A stretch of DNA of 49,520 nt from Arthrobacter liuii (GTDB lineage: Bacteria > Actinomycetota > Actinomycetes > Actinomycetales > Micrococcaceae): positions 1 to 49,520 of the forward strand of contig NZ_BMFW01000028.1 of NCBI RefSeq assembly GCF_014639275.1. The letters run 5' to 3'. Position 1 is the stretch's first letter. Each line of letters starts with the position of its first letter. The notes beneath the pieces are model-generated. The model did no database searches. It saw nothing but the letters and a program-made list of their open reading frames with translations, and was not told the DNA's origin. Shown piece after piece: positions 24,048 to 31,485 of this stretch. The position numbers and the translations under genes were made by a program.

Positions 24048-25520
24048 CTACTGGCGCGCCGGCCGGGACCTGTATACGTGCCCGGGCAGCAGCGGAATTC
24101 CTTCGAAGAGCTGCGGGACGGACACCAGCCGGTAGCCCTGTCCCTGCAGGCTGCTCATCAGTTCCCGTTGACCGGAGATGGTGGAGGGCTGGACATCATG
24201 CATGAGCACCATGGCGCCCGGCGTGACTTCCTTGAGCACTTTGGGCACGAAGGCCGCCGGATTCTTGCTTTGCCAGTCCAATGAATCGACGGCCCAGATC
24301 ATCAGTGGCTTGCCCACTGCGGCCTGGACGGCGGCATCCGCCGCACCGTATGGCGGGCGCATGGTGGCTGGTGTGGAGCCTGTGGCCGCCAGGATCGCGG
24401 CGTCGGTCCGCTCGATCTCTTTTTTGACGGCGGGCGGGGACAGCTTGGTCAGGTAGGGGTGGCTGAAGGTGTGGTTGCCGATTGCGTAGCCTGCGTCGGC
24501 CACCTGCTTTGCGGTCGCCGGGTTGGCGGTCGTGTTGGACCCGGTCATGAAGAACGTGGCCTGGGCGTTTCGCTCTTTCAGGATGTCCAGTAACTGTGGT
24601 GTCGTGTGGGCGTCCGGCCCGTCGTCGTACGTCAATGCAGCGCACGGGACGAGGTCGCAGTTCACGTGCCTGGATGCCGGCGCGGTGGTGGGACGCGGTG
24701 CCGCGGCAGCATTCAGCTGCGCAAGAGCCTGGCGGCCATAATCGCTGAGGACGGCCGCCGTATCCGCGGCATTCATCGTCATGGTCTCCGTATGACCCGG
24801 CATTCCGGGCAAGCCTGCGGTAACGGTCAGTTCCCCGGCGGGGTTGAGGACGAGGTCCGTCGGAGCTTCCTGAGGTGCGGGTGCGGCAATGCCTGTGGGG
24901 ATTCCCGTGATGCGCGCCCGGATGGCGGGTAGGGCGTCAGGCCTCAGCAGTTCCGTGCCGCTGTGGACCGCGCCGGAAGCCAAGTCGGCGTAGACGGTGG
25001 CGGACCTGAGGGCACCCGTTCCGTCGGGTCCGGCATCCATCACTTGTTCACGGACGACCAGCATTGCGCCCTTGGCCTGAACGGGTCCGGCAGAGACAGT
25101 CATTTCCCGGCCCTGATGCTGCCCGGCGTTCAGTGCCATCGCGGGCCGGTAGCGGCCACCCCCCGGGGCAGCCGCGTCAAGGAGTCCGAGCAGCCAGGCA
25201 TCCATATGCGCGTTGAGCGCGGGCAGCCCGTCAACGTAGGTCCAGGACGCATGGACGTGGTGGGCCCCAACCTGGGCGGTCAACGTCATCGCGTACCCGC
25301 CCGGCACCTCGGCGGGTTGATCCAGGACATCCGATAGGGGCTGTGGCATCGGGACCACCCGTGGTTGGCTCGAAACCCGTTCATGGGGATGCAGCATCAC
25401 CAATGGAGCGCTGGCCGTACTGCCGCCACAGACGAGTGCCACTACACAGAACGAGGCCAAGAGGAAACGCAGGCAGGCGGCGCCAACGCGTGGGCTGCCG
25501 TGCCACAAACGCTGCCCCAT
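24048..25520 (-). CDS. Secreted polysaccharide deacetylase with PdaC-like N-terminal domain
   Basis: A 490-residue exported enzyme. Residues about 15-40 form a signal or anchor (LRFLLASFCVVALVCGGSTAS). A domain of about 200 residues follows that resembles the DUF3298/RsiV-type domain of PdaC-like deacetylases, then a linker and a NodB domain: TYDDGPDAH, NHTFSHP, RPPYGA, WAVDSLDW and LMHD are all present, so the metal site and catalytic Asp/His look intact. It probably deacetylates peptidoglycan. ATG 25520 with AAGGAG before it is preferred to a start 36 bp upstream. Confidence 0.87.
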   Translation of the reverse strand: MGQRLWHGSPRVGAACLRFLLASFCVVALVCGGSTASAPLVMLHPHERVSSQPRVVPMPQPLSDVLDQPAEVPGGYAMTLTAQVGAHHVHASWTYVDGLPALNAHMDAWLLGLLDAAAPGGGRYRPAMALNAGQHQGREMTVSAGPVQAKGAMLVVREQVMDAGPDGTGALRSATVYADLASGAVHSGTELLRPDALPAIRARITGIPTGIAAPAPQEAPTDLVLNPAGELTVTAGLPGMPGHTETMTMNAADTAAVLSDYGRQALAQLNAAAAPRPTTAPASRHVNCDLVPCAALTYDDGPDAHTTPQLLDILKERNAQATFFMTGSNTTANPATAKQVADAGYAIGNHTFSHPYLTKLSPPAVKKEIERTDAAILAATGSTPATMRPPYGAADAAVQAAVGKPLMIWAVDSLDWQSKNPAAFVPKVLKEVTPGAMVLMHDVQPSTISGQRELMSSLQGQGYRLVSVPQLFEGIPLLPGHVYRSRPARQ

Positions 25521-25613
25521 CCCCGATCTCCTTCGGTCCAGACGCTGAGAAAGCAAACACCAGCATCATAAGGGGAGGCGGAGAACTGTCAGCACGGGGA
25601 CACCCTTGCTCGC

Positions 25614-26525
25614 CTAAATGGTCACGTTGAGCCCCGCCGTATAGCCTGCTGCAGCTGAGCCGGTCATGGTGGCCAGCTGGTAGATGCCGCCGTCGTCGCC
25701 GAACACGTTGTCCGACTTCAGCGTGGTGCGGGTCATGTTCGTGATGCTGCGCTCGTACCCCGGGGTGGCGTAGACGGTGTCGCAGGCGGCCTGCGGCAGT
25801 GCGATCTGGGAGACAGCCAGGACCTGCCCGGCCGCCGTTGCGTTGTTCATCGACTGGAATACCTCAAAGTGGATGTGCGGCCAGCGCCCGGAGTAGGCCC
25901 CGGGGAAGATCGATGTGAAGGTGACCTGGCCGTTGGCATCCGCTTGCTGCACGCCCCTGAGGTAGTTTTCGCTCTTCAGGCTTGAGTCGTACATCGAGTA
26001 CTTTCCGTCCCGGTCGCAGTGCCAGGCGTAAACCGCGGCGCCGGCCAACGGGGTGCAGCCGTTGGCGTTGTCCAGGAGGGTCAGCGTGAACGTCAGCGGA
26101 ACGCCCTCGGCCTTGGCGGACGCGGTTCCGAAGCTTGAGGTGATGTCCCGGCGCACCACCCCGGACGCTTCCAGGACGTTCGGCCCGTTGGAGCCGTCTC
26201 CGGGATAGGGGCCCGCGGTTTCCTGGGGGATTTCCACTCCGCATTCGGCGATGGCGCGCGTCAGGGTGGGAGCGGCTGAGGATGTGGCGGAGCCCGAGGA
26301 TGCCGCAGAAAAACTGGCGGTGGCCGTGGATGTCGCCGAAGAGGTGGAGCCCGTGTTGCCGGCGGGCGTGCATGCGGCGAGCGCGGCGACAGCACCGCTG
26401 GCACCAAAGAACAGTCCCAGGGTCCTGCGGCTCATCAGGGTGTTCAGGTCGAACTCCAGCCCCCGGTCGTGCTCGGGGTGCGGCTGATCAACGTCCAGCT
26501 GGTCGGGAGTGCGTGAAGTGGTCAT
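25614..26525 (-). CDS. Tat lipoprotein with intradiol-dioxygenase-like fold
   Basis: A 303-residue protein. MSRRTLGLFFGASGAVAALAAC (residues 31-52) combines a twin-arginine motif with a lipobox (C52), so it is exported folded and lipid-anchored. An S/A/T-rich linker leads to a domain like protocatechuate 3,4-dioxygenase: PQETAGPYPGDGSN, a beta core with YAWHCDRDGKYS, and SGRWPHIHFEVF, which keeps the HIH iron ligands. Extracellular members of this family occur widely and most lack a known substrate. ATG 26525 is chosen; a longer frame upstream overlaps the hairpin repeat and has no coding bias. Confidence 0.82.
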   Translation of the reverse strand: MTTSRTPDQLDVDQPHPEHDRGLEFDLNTLMSRRTLGLFFGASGAVAALAACTPAGNTGSTSSATSTATASFSAASSGSATSSAAPTLTRAIAECGVEIPQETAGPYPGDGSNGPNVLEASGVVRRDITSSFGTASAKAEGVPLTFTLTLLDNANGCTPLAGAAVYAWHCDRDGKYSMYDSSLKSENYLRGVQQADANGQVTFTSIFPGAYSGRWPHIHFEVFQSMNNATAAGQVLAVSQIALPQAACDTVYATPGYERSITNMTRTTLKSDNVFGDDGGIYQLATMTGSAAAGYTAGLNVTI

Positions 26526-26623
26526 GATCCTAGGAAACCGCATTGGGCTATGCCGTGGACTGGTTGTTTCTGTGCCGTTGCTGTGCGTCCGGTCGGAGCT
26601 TCCGGCAGGGCGTCGCCCCGCAT

Positions 26624-26674
26624 GGAAAGGGCCGACGGCGGCACTCCCCCGCCGCCGTCGTCGTCTGTTCCAGC
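26624..26674. repeat. Hairpin repeat, copy 2
   Basis: CGACGGCGGC pairs with GCCGCCGTCG across an 8-nt loop (26643-26650), with GGAAAGGG before it and TTCCAGC after it, as in copies 1 and 3. It lies downstream of the GntR gene and upstream of the dioxygenase-like gene. Similarity to copy 3 continues for some 20 bp on each side. Confidence 0.7.
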
Positions 26675-26814
26675 GGAGCCGGTTCCGGCGCCCCGGGCAA
26701 CGGAAAAGCACCGGCTGATGCCGTGCGCCCGACTTTCGGGTTTCCTGTTGCGATGGAGTATGCAGGAACATCCGCCGGCGGGTCTGGTGCGGGACGCCCG
26801 CGGCCGCCGGCGGC

Positions 26815-27450
26815 CTAGAGCGTCCTGGGATCTTCGGCGTACATCTTCAACCTGATGTTCAAGGCGTCGGACATGTGGCGGGCCGCGATCTCCCCCGCGC
26901 GGGCGGAGTCGCCGTCCCCGATGGCGGCCAGCAGGTCGACGTAGTCCGCCAGCACCACCGGCCACCGTCCCGGGTAGGTCAGGGTGGTGAGCGTGTACCG
27001 GCGGACCTGCTGGTCCAGGCGTTCCAGCAGTCCAATCAGCGACGGGCTGTGCGTCGCACGCCACAGCTGGGCGTGGAAGGCGCGGTTGGTTTCGGCGAGC
27101 GCACGGCCGTCGCCAGGGTCCAGCTGCTGCATCTGCGTCAGCAGCCCCATGAGCAGCTGACGGTCCAGGGCGGTAGCCTTGACGGCAGCCTTGGCCGCGG
27201 CGGCCTGCTCCAGGATGATCCTCGACTCGTAGATGTCGATGATCTCTTCCGCCGAATGCGTGCGGACCACTACCGCCTTGCCGCGCCGTTCGACCAGTCC
27301 GTCCTGTTCCAGCCGCTGCAGCGCCTCCCGCACCGGCGTCCGGGAAGCCCCGTACCGCTCGGTGAGCTTGGCCTCCGTGAGCGGCTCGTCAGGCGCAAAG
27401 ACGCTCGCAAGGACGTCCTCACGGAGCCGCTGGTGGATGGGGGTAGCCAA
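26815..27450 (-). CDS. GntR-family transcriptional regulator (FadR/FCD subfamily)
   Basis: A 211-residue regulator. Residues 5-70 are the winged helix: LREDVLASVFAPDEPLTEAKL, then YGASRTPVREALQRLEQDGLV, the classic GntR recognition-helix pattern. The rest is an all-helical FCD effector domain with likely metal or acid-binding residues (ESRIILEQAAAAKA, NRAFHAQLW, RHMSDAL). It starts at TTG 27450 with GAGGGA before it. A perfect 32-bp palindrome with core TTGTATACAA lies 25 bp upstream, so autorepression is likely. The downstream gene, across copy 2 of the hairpin repeat, is the dioxygenase-like lipoprotein; the effector is unknown. Confidence 0.9.
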   Translation of the reverse strand: MATPIHQRLREDVLASVFAPDEPLTEAKLTERYGASRTPVREALQRLEQDGLVERRGKAVVVRTHSAEEIIDIYESRIILEQAAAAKAAVKATALDRQLLMGLLTQMQQLDPGDGRALAETNRAFHAQLWRATHSPSLIGLLERLDQQVRRYTLTTLTYPGRWPVVLADYVDLLAAIGDGDSARAGEIAARHMSDALNIRLKMYAEDPRTL

Positions 27451-27474
27451 TGTTTCCCTCTATTTTCATTCGGG

Positions 27475-27506
27475 TTTGCACACCATTGTATACAATGGTG
27501 TGCAAA
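27475..27506. promoter_or_regulatory. Perfect 32-bp palindromic GntR operator
   Basis: Positions 27475-27490 are the exact reverse complement of 27491-27506. The centre TTGTATACAA fits the T-TGT-n-ACA-A half-site pattern of FadR-subfamily GntR regulators. It lies immediately upstream of the GntR gene and overlaps where its promoter should be. Confidence 0.85.
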
Positions 27507-27562
27507 GTAGAACCCGCGGGGTCTTCCTGACGGCGGCATAACTACCAGGGGGCCGCATCGAG

Positions 27563-28468
27563 TCAGGAGGGCCGGCCCTTGGCGATGGACCGGAACACCT
27601 CCGCTGCCTGCTGTGCGGCGGGGCTGAGCCGCCGGTTTGCCAGGTGGGCCAGGAGGATCCGGCGCTTCGGGGACCCGGCGAGCGGGACCGCCACGACGTC
27701 AGGCCGCAGGGCGGTCAGCGCCAGCCTGGGTGCCAGGGCGATCCCGATACCCGCAGCCACCATGCCTTGCGTCTCCTGGTAATCGTTGGCCGCGAACGCG
27801 ATCCGCGGCTCGAACCCCGCGTCGCGGCACACCCGGCTGAGGACGTCGGCCACGGGGTGCTCGTCGCGCACCACCCATTCCTGGTCGCTCAATGAGCCGA
27901 TGCGGACCGAGCCCAGGTCCGCTATGGGATGGTCGCGCGGTACCAGCAGCACCGTTGGGTCGTTCGTCAGCCTGACCAGGGTCAGATCAGGATCGTCAAT
28001 TTGCTGCCAGGGGTAGTCCCAGAGCAGCGTGAGTTCGATTTCCCGCCTCCGCAGCCGTTCCAGCAGGCCGTCCCGGCGGGCACTGACAACGGTGACTGCC
28101 ACCTCCGGGTGGCGGGCGCGGAATGCCAGCACAACGTCCGGCATCAGCGATGCTCCTACGGTGGGAAAGGTCCCCAGTCGCAATTGCCCCCGTCGAAGGC
28201 CCGCGAACTCCCCCATTTCGGCACGGGCAGCTTCAACGGTCCTGTCGATCTCATCTGCGTAATGCAGGAGGGCGTGTCCCGCTTCGGTCAGGACCACACC
28301 CCGGGGGTGGCGTTCGATGAGGACCACACCCATCTCCTGCTCGAGTTTGGCTATCTGCTGCGAGACCGCCGACGTGGTGAAGGAAAGGGCCGCAGCAGCA
28401 GAGGTCAGGGAGCCGGAACGGCCCACCTCGCGGAGCACATGGAGCCGGTGGAGATCGAGGATTGCCAT
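27563..28468 (-). CDS. LysR-family transcriptional regulator
   Basis: A 301-residue LTTR. Residues 1-60 are the winged helix (LHRLHVLREVGRSGSLTSAA, SFTTSAVSQQIAKLEQEMG), followed by the linker helix and a two-lobed periplasmic-binding-like effector domain (LRLGTFPTVGASLMP, GMVAAGIGIALAPRLAL). It is divergent from prpF-dctA, the usual arrangement for a LysR activator and its target operon. There is no ribosome site at ATG 28468, and TAAACT lies six bases upstream on the minus strand, so the mRNA may be leaderless. The likely effector is a substrate of the isomerase or carrier. Confidence 0.9.
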   Translation of the reverse strand: MAILDLHRLHVLREVGRSGSLTSAAAALSFTTSAVSQQIAKLEQEMGVVLIERHPRGVVLTEAGHALLHYADEIDRTVEAARAEMGEFAGLRRGQLRLGTFPTVGASLMPDVVLAFRARHPEVAVTVVSARRDGLLERLRRREIELTLLWDYPWQQIDDPDLTLVRLTNDPTVLLVPRDHPIADLGSVRIGSLSDQEWVVRDEHPVADVLSRVCRDAGFEPRIAFAANDYQETQGMVAAGIGIALAPRLALTALRPDVVAVPLAGSPKRRILLAHLANRRLSPAAQQAAEVFRSIAKGRPS

Positions 28469-28489
28469 GCACTGAGTTTAGCAAAAGTA

Positions 28490-28542
28490 TACGATCATCC
28501 ATTTACTTTTGATTGTGCTGAAGGCTCGTATCCCTGATCGTA
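28490..28542. promoter_or_regulatory. Candidate LysR-type operator pair
   Basis: TACGATCA (28490-28497) and TGATCGTA (28535-28542) are exact inverted repeats in the intergenic region between the LysR gene and the prpF-like gene. Their 37-bp spacing fits two half-sites rather than a single T-N11-A box. Assignment is by position. Confidence 0.35.
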
Positions 28543-28596
28543 GAAGTACAAGGTGCCGTGAAGTAGGGCACCTGCAAGTTACGAGGGAGAAATACA

Positions 28597-29733
28597 GTGG
28601 GACTCAAAGGACATTGGTACCGGGGCGGCACCAGCAAGTGCTGGCTCTTCGATGCCAGGGACGTGGCCCTCCACGCCCCCACCCGCGAGGAAATCCCCGC
28701 ACTGCTGTCAGCCGCTTTCGGCGCAGCGGACGCGCGGCAGCTGGACGGCGTCGGGGGCGGAACGTCCACAACGTCAAAAGCTGCAGTCATCTGGGCAACC
28801 CCTGGCGCCGAGGCAGACCTTGACTATCTCTTCGCCCAGGTGGGAATTGGTGACCCTACCGTTGAACTCGGCTCCAACTGCGGCAACTGCGCCACCGCCA
28901 TCGCCCTGTTCGCAGTCCAGACAGGCGTGGTCGCCGCCCGGGACGGCATGACCAAGGTCCGCATGCGCCACGTCACCTCCGGGGCGGTGCTCACCGGAAC
29001 CGTACCCACCCCGGGAGGGCGCATTCCCAAGTCGGGTTTGGCCAGGGTTCCCGGCAGCAGCGCAGCGGGCGTTCCCGTCAATCTCTCCTTCCACAGCCCC
29101 TGGGGCAAGAACACGGGCGCACTCCTGCCTACCGGCAATACGGTGGACCAACTCGAGGTCAACGGAAGGACCCTGAGCGCAACGATGGTGGACGCCGGCG
29201 CCCCCGCGGTCCTCGTCTCAGCCGGGGATGCCGGCGTCGATCTTTCCTCGATGACCGATAGCCTCACCGGGCACCTGCCCACCCTCATTGCGGCGCGGGC
29301 ATCAGCCGGCCTCACGATGGGGCTGCGGAAGCCTGGGGATCCGCCGCAGAACGCTGTACCGAAGGTTGGCGTTGTGGCGCCCGCCGGCGACTACATTGCA
29401 GCGGACGGAACAACCATCACTGCGGACAGCCACGACGTGCGGGTGCGGATGCTGTCCATGCTCGCGCCACACCCTGCGATCGGCCTGACCTCAGCCGTGG
29501 CAGTTGCCCTTGCCGCCTCGCTGGAGTCATCGGTGGTGGCCAATGCAGCGGGGCCATCACCCTCCACCGGAACCCTCCGTGTCCTGCGGATCGGTACGCC
29601 TGCCGGCGTGATCACCGCCGACATCGTCTCCGATGACACGGGCACCGTCAGCGAAGTGGCCCTCCACCGGGCAGCCCGGCACATCGCCACCGCAGATATC
29701 GACGTGGCCCCCGCCACAGAGCTGTCCGCCTAA
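28597..29733 (+). CDS. PrpF/LigU/GalD-type isomerase (PrpF family)
   Basis: A 378-residue member of the PrpF family, a diaminopimelate-epimerase-like fold of two repeated halves. Visible motifs are YRGGTSK (8-14), GVGGGTSTTSK (51-61), and GSNCGNC with C95 and C98 in the active-site loop, then a second-half ALAASLESSVV. PrpF proteins shift C=C double bonds of tricarboxylates or relatives: 2-methylaconitate isomerase, 4-oxalomesaconate tautomerase, aconitate isomerase. GTG 28597 follows GAGGGAG. It is the first gene of an operon with a dicarboxylate carrier and divergent from LysR, suggesting catabolism of an unsaturated di- or tricarboxylate. The exact substrate is not determined. Confidence 0.87.
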   Translation: MGLKGHWYRGGTSKCWLFDARDVALHAPTREEIPALLSAAFGAADARQLDGVGGGTSTTSKAAVIWATPGAEADLDYLFAQVGIGDPTVELGSNCGNCATAIALFAVQTGVVAARDGMTKVRMRHVTSGAVLTGTVPTPGGRIPKSGLARVPGSSAAGVPVNLSFHSPWGKNTGALLPTGNTVDQLEVNGRTLSATMVDAGAPAVLVSAGDAGVDLSSMTDSLTGHLPTLIAARASAGLTMGLRKPGDPPQNAVPKVGVVAPAGDYIAADGTTITADSHDVRVRMLSMLAPHPAIGLTSAVAVALAASLESSVVANAAGPSPSTGTLRVLRIGTPAGVITADIVSDDTGTVSEVALHRAARHIATADIDVAPATELSA

Positions 29734-29787
29734 ACCCCACTCTTTGCCCCATCATTAATGGGGCCGCACCAACCAGGAAGTTGTTCA

Positions 29788-31098
29788 ATGAAGATCAAAT
29801 CCATCCTCGGACACCTGTATGTCCAGGTACTTATCGGAGTCGCCCTCGGCGTCGTCGTGGGCGCGTTCTGGCCCGACCTCGGCGCATCCCTGAAGCCCAT
29901 CGGCGATGGCTTCGTCAAGCTCGTGAAGTTCATGATCGCCCCCATCGTGTTCTGCACGATCGTCGGAGGCATCACATCACTGCGGGACACCAAGAAGGTG
30001 GGCCCCACCCTCATCCGTTCGCTTGGCCTCTTCTACGCACTGACGGCACTCGCCCTGGCCCTGGGCCTGGCCGCCGTGACCCTGTTCCAGCCCGGCGCCG
30101 GGATGCACATCGATCCCACACACTTGGACTCCTCGGTGGCGCAGAAGTACACCACGCAGCTGCCCAGCAGCAACCCCGTGGACTTCATCCTGAGCATCAT
30201 CCCCACCACGTTCGTTGGCGCCTTCGCCGACGGTGAAGTCCTGCCAGTGCTGGTCATTGCGCTGCTGTGCGGCTTCGCCTTCAGCAAGCTCGGTGCACCC
30301 GGCAAGCTGGCACTGGACGTGGTCAACAGCTTCAACAAGCTGCTCTTCATCATGTTCGGCTACATCATGAAGGTCGCCCCGCTGGGCGCCTTCGGGGCCA
30401 TGGCCTTCACCGTCGGCAAATACGGCGCCCATTCCATCGGAAACCTCGGCATGCTGATCCTTGCCTTCTACGCCGCCTGCATCGTCTTCGTGGTGGTGGG
30501 CCTGGGCGTCCTGGCCAAGATGACCGGTTTCAGCCTGTGGCAGATCCTCCGCTACTTCAAGGACGAATTCCTGATCGTCCTGGCCACCTCCTCCAGCGAA
30601 CCTGTCCTGCCGCGCCTGCTGTCCAAGCTCGAACGGATCGGCTGCGACCGCAGCGTTGTAGGGCTCGTGGTCCCCACCGGCTACTCCTTCAACCTCACCG
30701 GCACGGCCATCTACCTCACCCTCGCGTCCATGTTCATCGCCCAGGCCTGCGACATCCACCTCAGCTGGGGCCAAATCCTGCTGATGCTCGGCATGATGCT
30801 GCTGACCTCCAAGGGCGCGGCCGGCGTCACCGGAAGCGGTTTTGTGGCCCTGGTTGCGACGCTGACGGTCATGCCCACCCTCCCCGTAGCCGGCGTGGCC
30901 CTCATCGTTGGCATCGACCGCTTCATGAGCGAGGCCCGCGCCCTCACCAGCACGGTCTGCAACATCGTCTCCTGCGTTGCGATCGCCAAATGGCAGGGTG
31001 AGCTGGACATGGGCAAGCTCCGGTCCGAACTCCAGGCCGGCTTCGTGCCCACCGAAGCAGAAAAGGTGCAGCCGGCCGAACCGGCCCTGGCGCACTAG
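29788..31098 (+). CDS. dctA: C4-dicarboxylate:cation symporter (DAACS family)
   Basis: A 436-residue carrier with the eight-helix and two-hairpin layout of the glutamate/dicarboxylate symporter family. The first hairpin has the serine-rich ATSSSEPVLPRLLSKLE motif; the second substrate region is PTGYSFNLTGTAIYLTL, where DctA usually has NLDGT, so Asp is replaced by Thr. GSGF and GIDRFMSEARALTSTVCN follow as in DctA. It should import succinate/fumarate/malate-like anions with protons or sodium. ATG 29788 follows AGGAAG and removes a 10-residue spurious extension. It is cotranscribed with prpF (54 bp gap). The Asp-to-Thr change may shift substrate or cation use. Confidence 0.88.
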   Translation: MKIKSILGHLYVQVLIGVALGVVVGAFWPDLGASLKPIGDGFVKLVKFMIAPIVFCTIVGGITSLRDTKKVGPTLIRSLGLFYALTALALALGLAAVTLFQPGAGMHIDPTHLDSSVAQKYTTQLPSSNPVDFILSIIPTTFVGAFADGEVLPVLVIALLCGFAFSKLGAPGKLALDVVNSFNKLLFIMFGYIMKVAPLGAFGAMAFTVGKYGAHSIGNLGMLILAFYAACIVFVVVGLGVLAKMTGFSLWQILRYFKDEFLIVLATSSSEPVLPRLLSKLERIGCDRSVVGLVVPTGYSFNLTGTAIYLTLASMFIAQACDIHLSWGQILLMLGMMLLTSKGAAGVTGSGFVALVATLTVMPTLPVAGVALIVGIDRFMSEARALTSTVCNIVSCVAIAKWQGELDMGKLRSELQAGFVPTEAEKVQPAEPALAH

Positions 31099-31124
31099 CC
31101 GGCCGGAAGGCCACCATCCCAGTG

Positions 31125-31156
31125 TTGCCCGGGATCCCAGCAGGGGTCCCGGGCAA
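31125..31156 (+). terminator. 14-bp hairpin after dctA
   Basis: TTGCCCGGGATCCC (31125-31138) pairs with GGGGTCCCGGGCAA (31143-31156), one G-T pair, 4-nt loop. It lies 26 bp past the dctA stop and before the small ORF at 31204. It could be a full terminator or an attenuator. Confidence 0.65.
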
Positions 31157-31203
31157 ACCCTTGCAGGGGGTGCTACTTCACAATCCCCAAGGAAAGGACC
31201 CCA

Positions 31204-31290
31204 ATGAGTGAGCGCCAAACGGAGCAGGAAACAGCAGAAGACTGCGACGCCGGCACCTGTTTCTACTGCCAAAGCCCGGAATCCGACTAG
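31204..31290 (+). CDS. 28-residue Cys-rich small ORF
   Basis: The frame MSERQTEQETAE continues to DCDAGTCFYCQSPESD and stops at TAG 31288. GGAAAGGA lies a few bases upstream of the ATG, a better ribosome site than most genes here have. The peptide is acidic, with no membrane segment, and carries C14-x4-C19-x2-C22, which could bind a metal or act in redox chemistry. Codon bias is good in the second half. It lies 105 bp after dctA, past a hairpin, and may be part of that operon. I do not recognise it, and chance cannot be excluded at this length. Confidence 0.45.
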   Translation: MSERQTEQETAEDCDAGTCFYCQSPESD

Positions 31291-31306
31291 GGGCAGCAAG
31301 GCCCTA

Positions 31307-31336
31307 CAGCCACTGCTCCCACACCGTCAGCTGCAG
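31307..31336 (+). repeat. 30-nt dispersed repeat, copy B
   Basis: Identical over 30 nt to 23949-23978. Here it lies 47 bp upstream of hairpin-repeat copy 3, in the 3' intergenic space between the dctA operon and the convergent LLM gene. Confidence 0.75.
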
Positions 31337-31382
31337 GGTGACAGTGCCCCCGAAGCCGGACCGGACGGGAGCACCACCCACA

Positions 31383-31432
31383 AAAGGGTCGACGACGGCA
31401 CCCACTCCGCTGCCGTCGTCGTCCCTTCCAGC
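31383..31432. repeat. Hairpin repeat, copy 3
   Basis: AAGGGTCGACGACGGCA pairs with TGCCGTCGTCGTCCCTT (one mismatch) across a 10-nt loop, followed by CCAGC. Relative to copies 1 and 2 a G-C pair in the stem is replaced by A-T on both sides, so the stem is maintained. It lies between the dctA operon and the convergent LLM operon. Confidence 0.7.
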
Positions 31433-31485
31433 AGAGCCAGCCTTCCCGGCAGAACCGTTCGTTCCAACGAGGCCAGCCCAGCGCA

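Noticed and set aside
29977..31299. A 440-codon minus-strand frame antisense to dctA
   Set aside because: It is a GC-bias shadow: composition rich in H, G, Q, D and E, no family resemblance, while the plus strand encodes an intact symporter.
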